Below are positions 1-4,396 of a stretch of 5,894 nt of DNA, piece by piece. A program made the position numbers and the translations under genes. The notes below the pieces were generated by a model that did not search any database, had not been told where the DNA came from, and saw only the letters and a program-made list of their open reading frames with translations. The stretch is from Erysipelotrichaceae bacterium (GTDB lineage Bacteria > Bacillota_I > Bacilli_A > Erysipelotrichales > Erysipelotrichaceae), in assembly GCA_900754715.1 (NCBI GenBank), contig CAAEDX010000219.1, forward strand, positions 1-5,894, read 5' to 3'. Position 1 is the first letter of the stretch. Each line of letters begins with the position of its first letter.

Positions 1-310
1 CCCCGCCGCAATGAAAAGTCAGCAGCCGCCGTGCGGCATGCCGCAGCAGGCGCTTGAGCGAGCTTTGAAAAAATGAATACAGGCTCAGGCCCGCGAACAT
101 CAGCGCTGACAGGCCCGATGCCATCTCTTGCGAAAGCAGCGTGCCAAGCGCGATGGCCGATACAAAAGATATGCCCAGAAAGCCAGCTGAAACACCGGCG
201 ATGATCAAGGCGCTCGGCAGCGGGATATGAATGCCGCGCAGCGCATAAGCAAGTGCCGCCAGCAGGCTGTCGACGCTCAGCGCGCAGACCAGCAGAATAC
301 CATGGAACAT
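1..310 (-). CDS. ytaF: YtaF/MntP-family sporulation membrane protein, N-terminal part (partial)
   Basis: The reverse strand is open from an ATG at 310 to the window edge, giving 103 residues with the C-terminal half missing. GAGGTG lies a few bases upstream as a good ribosome binding site. The protein begins with a membrane segment (about 4-24) carrying the S-V-D-S motif around Asp14, followed by R-G-I-H-I-P (25-30), then hydrophobic segments at about 33-58 and 65-82, ending in a basic stretch (K86-R95). A membrane Asp in the first helix followed by a G-(I/R)-x-I-P turn is typical of the YtaF branch of the MntP family (PF02659, full length about 200). MntP itself exports manganese; YtaF proteins are linked to sporulation and their substrate is not settled. 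It lies 70 bases downstream of the AT-hook gene on the same strand with no terminator between them, so read-through is likely. A plain MntP assignment is the main alternative. Confidence 0.8.
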   Translation of the reverse strand, partial: MFHGILLVCALSVDSLLAALAYALRGIHIPLPSALIIAGVSAGFLGISFVSAIALGTLLSQEMASGLSALMFAGLSLYSFFQSSLKRLLRHAARRLLTFHCGG

Positions 311-380
311 AGTTCACCTCTTTGTCCCTGTATCCTATGAGCTCTGCCTATGATTTTCTGCGCAAACGCCCGCCTTGTGT

Positions 381-1067
381 TTACAGCTCTACGATATTGC
401 CTTTCTTATCCGCAAAGATCACGCTCATGTGCAGCCGTTCCTTGACTACCTGCGGGATCTCCTGCCACTGTCGGCGATAAGACGCGGAATCATTGAATGC
501 CAGGCTGTATACGGCTTCCTCATCATTCATCTGACGGATGATCTCGCTCAGCTTGAGCGGCAGCGGCTGCTTGCGGCCGCGGTGTATGCCCTGCACATTG
601 ATGATCCACTTCTTGTCCTCATGATGGGCTTCTATGATGCCTTTATGTTCCTCATACTCCCAGCCATGCTCCCCCAGCCATGACTTGATCAGCGCGCAAA
701 GGTCTTGCGTGGAATGCTTCATCCTGGCTTTGCGAGCCGCTTCTTTTTCCTGCGGGCTCTTGGGCGGACGTCCCCGCTTTTTCCCAGGATACAGCTTCTC
801 TCTTCCTTCAAAGCTGTCCACATAAAAACGGATGGTCAGATGAGAGCCAAAGCCGGTCGTTCCTTTCGGCCGTTCCAAGATCTCATCACCGGTCAGCATC
901 TGCTTGTACATCGCCTGACAGCATGTCGGCATCGTCGCGAAATCAGGAGAGATCTCCTGATGCAGCTTTTTTGAGTTTACTTCAATATACTTAAGCCCTT
1001 GTGCGTGCGCTTCCTCTCTTCGTCTTGTCAATTCTGCGGTATAATCCTTGATACCTGGTCCTTTCAT
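381..1067 (-). CDS. Uncharacterised AT-hook protein with a degenerate nuclease-like C-terminal domain
   Basis: I do not recognise a named gene. From the ATG at 1067 the product is 228 residues. An in-frame GTG at 1079 abuts the Shine-Dalgarno sequence with no spacing, so the ATG, 12 bases beyond GGAGG, is preferred. Three parts are visible. Residues 25-84 form a compact module with L-H (35-36), M-P-T-C-C (46-50), G-D-E-I-L (60-64) and L-T-I-R-F-Y (77-82), which resembles a module I recall from uncharacterised proteins near restriction genes (unverified). Residues 96-102, K-K-R-G-R-P-P, are a textbook AT-hook for minor-groove binding, followed by a basic linker. Residues 118-228 read like a PD-(D/E)xK-type fold, but where an active member would have an E-x-K-G strand this one has N157-V-Q159-G160. 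It is probably a DNA-binding protein, perhaps a catalytically dead partner or regulator. It is divergent from the HNH endonuclease gene across 142 bases. Confidence 0.8.
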   Translation of the reverse strand: MKGPGIKDYTAELTRRREEAHAQGLKYIEVNSKKLHQEISPDFATMPTCCQAMYKQMLTGDEILERPKGTTGFGSHLTIRFYVDSFEGREKLYPGKKRGRPPKSPQEKEAARKARMKHSTQDLCALIKSWLGEHGWEYEEHKGIIEAHHEDKKWIINVQGIHRGRKQPLPLKLSEIIRQMNDEEAVYSLAFNDSASYRRQWQEIPQVVKERLHMSVIFADKKGNIVEL

Positions 1068-1079
1068 CTTTTCAGACAC

Positions 1080-1088
1080 CCTCCTTTT
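1080..1088 (-). promoter_or_regulatory. Ribosome binding site of the AT-hook gene
   Basis: Reverse-strand AAAAGGAGG directly precedes a GTG at 1079 and lies 12 bases before the ATG at 1067. Zero spacing excludes the GTG as an efficient start. Twelve bases is long but tolerated in Gram-positives, so the ATG is favoured. Confidence 0.6.
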
Positions 1089-1098
1089 AATTGATTAC

Positions 1099-1127
1099 AT
1101 TGTAGAGGTTTTCCGCTGTCGAACAGG
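1099..1127 (-). promoter_or_regulatory. Candidate promoter of the AT-hook gene
   Basis: Reverse-strand TACAAT (1104 to 1099) is a good -10 box. At 17 bases upstream the -35 position reads CCTGTT (1127 to 1122), a poor match. Initiation near 1092 would leave a short leader ending in AAAAGGAGG. The weak -35 suggests activation, or else low basal expression; the dyad at 1108-1136 covers this spacer and -35. Confidence 0.4.
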
Positions 1128-1136
1128 CTCGAAAAC
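1108..1136. promoter_or_regulatory. Nested dyad between divergent genes, candidate operator
   Basis: Outer arms GTTTTC (1108-1113) and GAAAAC (1131-1136) enclose inner arms CTGT (1116-1119) and ACAG (1123-1126); their centres differ by one base. The 7-mer TGTCGAA also occurs directly repeated at 1117-1123 and 1144-1150, with TCGAA at 1129-1133 between them. The element lies between the two divergent -10 boxes, where a shared repressor would act. No cognate regulator is proven; the AT-hook protein is one candidate. Confidence 0.35.
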
Positions 1137-1174
1137 AGGGGCATGTCGAAAAAATATGTTTTTCCCCGCTGGAT

Positions 1175-1183
1175 TGGTATAAT
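1175..1183 (+). promoter_or_regulatory. Extended -10 promoter of the HNH endonuclease gene
   Basis: TGgTATAAT (1175-1183) is a perfect extended -10 element. The -35 position 17 bases upstream reads TATGTT (1155-1160), a weak match, which an extended -10 can compensate for. Initiation near 1190 leaves about 20 bases before the ATG at 1210, just enough for the ribosome binding site. Confidence 0.65.
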
Positions 1184-1193
1184 AGAATTACAG

Positions 1194-1204
1194 AAAGGAA
1201 GTGA
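1194..1204 (+). promoter_or_regulatory. Ribosome binding site deciding the HNH gene start
   Basis: AAAGGAAGTGA matches the full Gram-positive anti-Shine-Dalgarno complement with one mismatch and ends 5 bases before the ATG at 1210. An in-frame GTG at 1201 lies inside this site and is therefore unlikely to be the start. Confidence 0.7.
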
Positions 1205-1209
1205 GCGGA

Positions 1210-2247
1210 ATGGAGAAATCATATCTGAAGCACGTGCTTTCGCTCCTCGATACGGATGAGATCCACGGCATTGACTTTGAGCAGGCCGCGAAGGATGTCT
1301 TCCGCGAGCTCAAGACAGGAACACATGCGCCATCCCTGGATCAGGTCCGCGCCGATATTGACGCGATCATCGGCGCAGCGCTCATGAAGCGGCTTACCCG
1401 CGGCTATGACGTAACGCCCAACGCGACCATCTTCGCACACGCTGCCGCGCATTCACGATTGGAAGACCTGGCCTTGTTATCCTGCATCGTCAGCGTGCCG
1501 GATGTCGATCCACAGCTATTCGTCCTTCTGGCACAGCCGCATTTCGCCACAGCGGCGCTCAAAGCCATGATCCATCCGCTGCTGTATTCTGCCGCCTGCC
1601 AGTGCCGCACTTTCATCACGAAAGATGATGGACAGACCATGTCATTCCCTGACGCGCTGCGAGATGACTGTCTGCGCATCCTTGAAGAATATCAGCGGCC
1701 ACAACCCCCTCTTGTCTCACCGACCGTGCTCTGCCATTATCTGCAAAGCATCTATCCTTCATCCAAAGACAGCTGGAAGAACCAGGACAGTGAGATGATC
1801 CCTTATCGCTATCAGCAAGAGATCCTGCGGCTGCTGCCGCGTCGCGGCATCCCCTGCAGCCGCGACGCATCCAAGCAGCTGCAAGCCTTTTACAAAGATA
1901 CGCTGTTTCATGAATTCGACCATCGCTGTCCGATCTGCGGGATCGATCTGCCGCATATGCTGATCGGCTCACACATCAAACCGTTTCGTGACTGCGCGCA
2001 TCTGTATGAACCGATCGACAACAACAATGGCATGCTGCTGTGCCGCAATCATGATTATCTTTTTGACCAAGGATACATCAGCTTCAATGCCAAAGGCACA
2101 TTGCTCATCTGCAAAGAGCTCAAGACTCATCAGAACTATCGCGAAGTCTTTTGCCTGCCCAGGGAATTTCATCTGGAAAAGCGTCTGCTCTCTGAAGAAC
2201 GCAAGCTTTTCTTCGCGTATCATCGTGAGCATATCTTCCACAAATAG
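1210..2247 (+). CDS. HNH endonuclease (HNH_2 type) with long N-terminal helical region
   Basis: The product is 345 residues. The C-terminal nuclease domain (about 236-300) is unmistakable: C240-P-I-C243-G, then G-S-H255-I-K-P-F, then D270-N-N-N273-G-M-L-L-C278-R-N-H281-D-Y-L-F-D, then G-Y-I-S-F. H255, N273 and H281 are the expected H-N-H residues. The C-x2-C pair and C278/H281 look like structural zinc ligands. This is the HNH_2 (PF13391) arrangement found in predicted restriction endonucleases: a metal-dependent nuclease cutting DNA in the cytoplasm. Residues 1-230 are mostly helical, match nothing I can name, and presumably supply target recognition or oligomerisation. No methyltransferase is present in this window, so a classical restriction pair is not shown. 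It has its own extended -10 promoter, is divergent from the AT-hook gene and convergent with divIC. The domain is near certain; the biological role (defence, modification-dependent cutting or other) is open. Confidence 0.92.
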   Translation: MEKSYLKHVLSLLDTDEIHGIDFEQAAKDVFRELKTGTHAPSLDQVRADIDAIIGAALMKRLTRGYDVTPNATIFAHAAAHSRLEDLALLSCIVSVPDVDPQLFVLLAQPHFATAALKAMIHPLLYSAACQCRTFITKDDGQTMSFPDALRDDCLRILEEYQRPQPPLVSPTVLCHYLQSIYPSSKDSWKNQDSEMIPYRYQQEILRLLPRRGIPCSRDASKQLQAFYKDTLFHEFDHRCPICGIDLPHMLIGSHIKPFRDCAHLYEPIDNNNGMLLCRNHDYLFDQGYISFNAKGTLLICKELKTHQNYREVFCLPREFHLEKRLLSEERKLFFAYHREHIFHK

Positions 2248-2260
2248 CGGATCAGGCCAC

Positions 2261-2290
2261 AAAAAAAAAGATGAAGGCGTCCTCCATCTT
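2261..2290 (-). terminator. Intrinsic terminator of the yabP-yabQ-divIC operon
   Basis: On the reverse strand AAGATGGAGG (2290-2281), loop ACG, CCTTCATCTT (2277-2268) form a 10-bp stem with one G-U wobble, followed by nine U residues (2269-2261 on the template). The first stem base overlaps the divIC stop codon. Read on the plus strand, the wobble becomes an A-C mismatch and there is no U tail, so it acts mainly on the operon and not on the HNH gene. Confidence 0.9.
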
Positions 2291-2619
2291 CATTCGCTGC
2301 CCTGCGTATCCGTATCACTGTCCGAAGAAGGCAGCTTGAATACTTGTTCTCCGTCCTTGCTGACAAGATACTTTCCGCGCACCATGTATTTCAGATATTC
2401 CGGATCCTCCAGCTTCGTTTTTTCCTCGCTCAGATCGCTTTCCTGCTGTTTCAGATCCGCGATCTCATTCTGATCGTTGGCAATGCTCTCTTTCAGCTGC
2501 AGCATCGTCTGCAGCTCCTGCGCCGAGCTGTAAAGCATTCCGGCAGAGAGACCGGCGAAGATCAGGCACAGCATGGCCTTGGCAGACTTCTTCAGTTCAT
2601 ATTTCTTTCTTTTTGCCAT
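2290..2619 (-). CDS. divIC: Cell-division septum protein DivIC (FtsB/DivIC family)
   Basis: The product is 109 residues, normal for this short bitopic family (PF04977). A basic cytoplasmic tail (1-14, K-R-K-K) precedes one membrane helix (about 15-33), then a coiled coil (about 34-70, E/Q/L-rich) and the family's diagnostic end, D-P-E-Y-L-K-Y-M-V-R-G-K-Y (72-84), followed by G-E-Q-V-F-K-L-P. The tail after residue 98 is acidic and Ser/Asp-rich. DivIC pairs with FtsL and DivIB in the divisome and stabilises septal peptidoglycan synthesis, in growth and sporulation. The ATG has GGAGG seven bases upstream, lying inside the end of yabQ; the genes overlap by 28 bases. Position after yabP and yabQ matches the Bacillus order. 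A promoter inside yabQ may drive it in vegetative cells, and a terminator follows at once. Confidence 0.95.
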   Translation of the reverse strand: MAKRKKYELKKSAKAMLCLIFAGLSAGMLYSSAQELQTMLQLKESIANDQNEIADLKQQESDLSEEKTKLEDPEYLKYMVRGKYLVSKDGEQVFKLPSSDSDTDTQGSE

Positions 2620-3026
2620 CCGGATCCCTCCTTTTTTTTCCTGCGTTTTCGGCGGGGTGTTTTCTTCTTAATTATAACAAGTGTACGTGATTTCGCAATA
2701 CTAAATTGTCGAAATACGCCTCTAATGTAACGCCTTACAACGGCAAACAGATGAAAGAATGCCCCGAAATAAAACCGGTAATAAAACAGGGCGCCCAACA
2801 CGAAAAACAGAATAAGCCAGGCGTTCATGCAGGCACCGTTCAGCCGCAGCAGCCCAAAGAAGACGAACGCGGTGAATGCCGCATGAAAGAGCACTTCGAT
2901 CAGCGCGGTGGACATGCGGCGCTGCCGATACTGCGTGAGCATCTGGATCAAAGAGAAGCACAGACCGTACAGCCATCCGGCCAGCAGCTGAAACAGGATG
3001 GTCTGGATCTGCACCGAAAGCAGCAT
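2592..3026 (-). CDS. yabQ: Spore cortex biosynthesis protein YabQ
   Basis: The product is 144 residues with three clear membrane segments (about 7-30, 41-62 and 69-91) and a very basic C-terminal tail (K120-K132, mostly K and R), consistent with the YabQ family (PF09578) and with its place between yabP and divIC. In Bacillus, YabQ sits in the outer forespore membrane of the mother cell and is required for cortex formation. At 144 residues it is shorter than B. subtilis YabQ. The start codon shares one base with the yabP stop (TAATG) and no Shine-Dalgarno sequence is visible before it, so translation probably depends on ribosomes finishing yabP. The 3' end overlaps divIC by 28 bases and contains the divIC ribosome binding site and an A8 run. 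The assignment rests on topology plus order more than on sequence motifs. Confidence 0.88.
   Translation of the reverse strand: MLLSVQIQTILFQLLAGWLYGLCFSLIQMLTQYRQRRMSTALIEVLFHAAFTAFVFFGLLRLNGACMNAWLILFFVLGALFYYRFYFGAFFHLFAVVRRYIRGVFRQFSIAKSRTLVIIKKKTPRRKRRKKKEGSGWQKERNMN
2631..2637 (-). other. Candidate -1 slippery heptamer at the yabQ/divIC overlap
   Basis: On the reverse strand an A8 run ending in G contains A-AAA-AAG in the yabQ reading frame (Lys131-Lys132). This is the heptamer known from E. coli dnaX. The divIC frame is -1 relative to yabQ, and after a -1 shift it reads G-G-I-R and then the divIC Met without a stop, giving a fusion of 132+4+109 residues. No strong upstream Shine-Dalgarno or downstream stem is visible, so function is unproven. 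Confidence 0.3.
2671..2698 (-). promoter_or_regulatory. Internal sigma-A-like promoter in yabQ, reading into divIC
   Basis: On the reverse strand, TTGCGA (2698-2693; four of six matches to TTGACA), a 16-base spacer, then TGtTATAAT with a perfect -10 at 2676-2671. Initiation near 2664 would give a leader of about 45 bases containing the divIC Shine-Dalgarno sequence. It would supply DivIC in growing cells independently of the sporulation promoter upstream of yabP. Confidence 0.6.
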
Positions 3027-3325
3027 TATTTAAACAGACGGTTGAACAGCGAGCCGCGTTCTTGTCCTTTTTTTCCGGACACATAAGACATAGAATCAAT
3101 GCTGCCCTTGATGATCACATCGCCGTGATCGGTATCCAGCTTGCCCAGCGTCAGGTCTTTGCCGGTGACGAGCATCCAGCCTAATGTCGTTTCCAGCAGA
3201 AACTCGGCGGAATCAAAGCTGTCGATCTGCTTGACGCCGCTGAGCTCCATGCTCTTGCGGTCCTTGATCACGACATTGTGATACGGGCTTGTCTCAAAGC
3301 GCAGGGGATTCTGATGATCTTCCAT
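3026..3325 (-). CDS. yabP: Sporulation protein YabP (YabP/YqfC family)
   Basis: The product is 99 residues, the usual length for the family (PF07873). The core matches the family pattern: R-K-S-M-E-L-S-G-V (23-31), I-D-S-F-D (34-38), L-x-T-x-x-G-W-M-L-V-T-G (44-55), L-T-L-G-K-L (58-63), G-D-V-I-I-K-G-x-I (68-76) and M-S-Y (79-81). It is soluble, beta-rich and without signal or membrane segments. YabP is made in the mother cell under sigma-E and, with YabQ, is associated with spore cortex assembly; its biochemical activity is unknown. The ATG at 3325 has GGAGG seven bases upstream. It is the first gene of the three-gene operon, ends in TAATG with yabQ, and is divergent from the CPBP protease gene. 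The paralogue YqfC is excluded by the neighbours yabQ and divIC. Confidence 0.95.
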   Translation of the reverse strand: MEDHQNPLRFETSPYHNVVIKDRKSMELSGVKQIDSFDSAEFLLETTLGWMLVTGKDLTLGKLDTDHGDVIIKGSIDSMSYVSGKKGQERGSLFNRLFK

Positions 3326-3344
3326 ATAATTTCCTCCTCACTTC

Positions 3345-3372
3345 AATATACGTTTGCTCTGTATGAATATGC
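3345..3372 (-). promoter_or_regulatory. Candidate sigma-E promoter of the yabP operon
   Basis: On the reverse strand, GCATATT (3372-3366) fits the sigma-E -35 consensus exactly (G/T, A/C, ATATT). After 13 bases comes CGTATATT (3352-3345), matching five of the seven specified positions of the -10 consensus CATACANT. Initiation near 3338 would leave a leader of roughly a dozen bases starting at the ribosome binding site. yabP is sigma-E-dependent in Bacillus, which supports the call. Confidence 0.55.
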
Positions 3373-3386
3373 CATGAAACCATGGC
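3371..3386. promoter_or_regulatory. Inverted repeat between divergent promoters
   Basis: GCCATG (3371-3376), spacer AAAC, CATGGC (3381-3386) is a perfect 6-bp dyad. It overlaps the end of the sigma-E -35 box of yabP and the -35 region of the protease promoter. It could be an operator acting on one or both promoters; a 6-bp dyad can also occur by chance. Confidence 0.3.
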
Positions 3387-3402
3387 GTTTATCTCGCATC
3401 CC

Positions 3403-3411
3403 TGCTACAAT
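3403..3411 (+). promoter_or_regulatory. Extended -10 promoter of the CPBP protease gene
   Basis: TGcTACAAT (3403-3411) is an extended -10 with five of six consensus bases. No convincing -35 is seen 17 bases upstream (TGGCGT). Initiation near 3418 would give a leader of about 18 bases that includes AGGAGG (3424-3429). Confidence 0.5.
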
Positions 3412-3423
3412 ACATCTATGAAC

Positions 3424-3429
3424 AGGAGG
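3424..3429 (+). promoter_or_regulatory. Ribosome binding site deciding the CPBP protease start
   Basis: AGGAGG ends six bases before the ATG at 3436. The adjacent ATG at 3433 has only three bases of spacing, and the upstream in-frame ATGs at 3382 and 3418 have no such site. The start at 3436 removes 18 residues of unlikely N-terminal extension. Confidence 0.75.
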
Positions 3430-3435
3430 GATATG

Positions 3436-4344
3436 ATGGCCGACAAGCCAAAGAAGATATTCAAGAACATCAGCGTTTCCATCTTGCTGTATCAGCTGAT
3501 CTCGCTGATCGTTTCGTTTGCGGTGCTCTCTATGGCGCTTCCTTTCATGCTGCGGACAGGAAATGCCGGAAGCATCACCACATTCAGTAATATCGCCATG
3601 CTGCTGAGCGTGCTCATCAGCTGGCTGCTGATCCGCAGCTGCTTTCAGCCGAAGACCGAAGGCGAGATCCACTGGCGCATCATGAAGCCTATGTCTGCAG
3701 GCACCATGTTTCGCTTCTTTATCCTCGCCTATGGCGGAATGATGGTCGGCTCGTTGATCGTTGCGCTGTTTTCCGCACTGGTGCCCGGCGGCTTCGACAC
3801 TCCCGATTTTTCCCCGTCTTCCGACTTGCTGGGAAACATCCTGCTCGTCATCACGACCGTCATTGCCGCGCCGCTGTTTGAGGAATACTTATTTCGCGGC
3901 GTATGCATGATGGGGCTGAAACGCTATGGCAATGGCTTTGCGATCCTGGTGACCTCATTTCTCTTTGCCTTCATGCATGGCAATATCCCGCAGGCAGTGC
4001 CGATCTTCTTTTTCAGCCTGGTGCTGTGCTATGTGGATATCCGGACGGACTCGCTGCTGCCCGGACTGATCTTTCATATCGCGAACAACGCGATCTCGCA
4101 GATGATGCTGTTCATCCAAAATGAGGCTATCCTCGCTTTGTTTGGACTGTTCGTCCTCGTCATCATCATCGCCGCTGTGGTCATCTTCATCCTTGAGCTT
4201 CAAAAGAAGGAACGGATCCAGGCAGAGCTGAAAAGCCCTTATGACTTTCGCTTCAGCGCCTTTTTCAACAACTGGGCAAGCATCACGCTGCTGGTCTTGC
4301 TGATCGTCATGATGGCGGTCAATATCCTCGCCCCGCTGACATAG
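3436..4344 (+). CDS. CPBP (CAAX/Abi) family intramembrane glutamic protease
   Basis: The product is 302 residues from the ATG at 3436. Eight or so hydrophobic segments are visible (about 12-38, 50-68, 92-116, 131-148, 168-182, 187-200, 225-255 and 280-300). All three family motifs (PF02517) are present: E149-E150-Y-L-F-R154 (E-E-x-x-x-R), F177-x-x-x-H181, and H214-I-A-N-N218. These residues sit in the membrane; in relatives such as Rce1 the first Glu activates water for cleavage of prenylated or other substrates. Bacterial members act in bacteriocin self-immunity, protein processing or maturation of secreted peptides, and no substrate can be read from this locus. No bacteriocin precursor is seen nearby. 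The final segment (about 255-302) with its own membrane helix is a small extension past the catalytic core. It is transcribed away from yabP and ends in a terminator overlapping its stop codon. All key residues are intact, so activity is expected. Confidence 0.93.
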   Translation: MADKPKKIFKNISVSILLYQLISLIVSFAVLSMALPFMLRTGNAGSITTFSNIAMLLSVLISWLLIRSCFQPKTEGEIHWRIMKPMSAGTMFRFFILAYGGMMVGSLIVALFSALVPGGFDTPDFSPSSDLLGNILLVITTVIAAPLFEEYLFRGVCMMGLKRYGNGFAILVTSFLFAFMHGNIPQAVPIFFFSLVLCYVDIRTDSLLPGLIFHIANNAISQMMLFIQNEAILALFGLFVLVIIIAAVVIFILELQKKERIQAELKSPYDFRFSAFFNNWASITLLVLLIVMMAVNILAPLT

Positions 4345-4357
4345 CAGGGCTTTTTTT
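4330..4357 (+). terminator. Intrinsic terminator of the CPBP protease gene
   Basis: GCCCCGC (4330-4336), a 7-base loop and GCAGGGC (4344-4350) pair except for one C-A mismatch, followed by seven T residues (4351-4357). The stop codon TAG lies at the loop/stem boundary. Being imperfect, it may allow partial read-through into rarA, which starts 40 bases on. Confidence 0.75.
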
Positions 4358-4371
4358 CATCCCTTGCGCTG

Positions 4372-4380
4372 TGATAAAAT
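4372..4380 (+). promoter_or_regulatory. rarA: Possible extended -10 promoter of rarA
   Basis: TGaTAAAAT (4372-4380) fits an extended -10 with five of six consensus bases. The -35 position falls in the T-run of the preceding terminator and is not convincing. Initiation would be near 4387, leaving only about ten leader bases before the ATG at 4397, so this is tentative. Confidence 0.35.
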
Positions 4381-4396
4381 GGAGCCGGTGATAAAG

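Noticed and set aside
311..380. Separate promoter for ytaF and a CCTATGA direct repeat (334-340, 347-353)
   Set aside because: The best -10-like hexamer (TAGGAT on the reverse strand) has no -35 partner at proper spacing, and no sigma-E-like pair fits. The 7-base repeat alone is too short to call.
1040..1045. Plus-strand TATAAT inside the start of the AT-hook gene
   Set aside because: There is no extended -10 TG and no -35 at usable distance (nearest TTGTCA is only 9 bases away); the bases encode part of D-Y-T in the opposite gene.
1119..1133. Possible LexA/DinR (SOS) box before the HNH gene
   Set aside because: Only the CGAAC half-site is present; the matching GTTCG-like half is missing at the required distance.
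1988..2473. Plus-strand frame of 161 codons spanning the HNH and divIC ends
   Set aside because: It overlaps the HNH catalytic motifs in another frame, crosses the terminator and runs antisense to divIC; the Ser-rich translation resembles no protein.
2722..3099. Second reverse-strand frame overlapping yabQ and yabP
   Set aside because: yabQ and yabP in the other frames have family features, coupled starts and correct gene order; this frame has none.
3382..3435. Upstream start adding 18 residues to the CPBP protease
   Set aside because: No ribosome binding site precedes it, the -10 promoter and AGGAGG lie inside this stretch, and the added residues do not look like part of the family.
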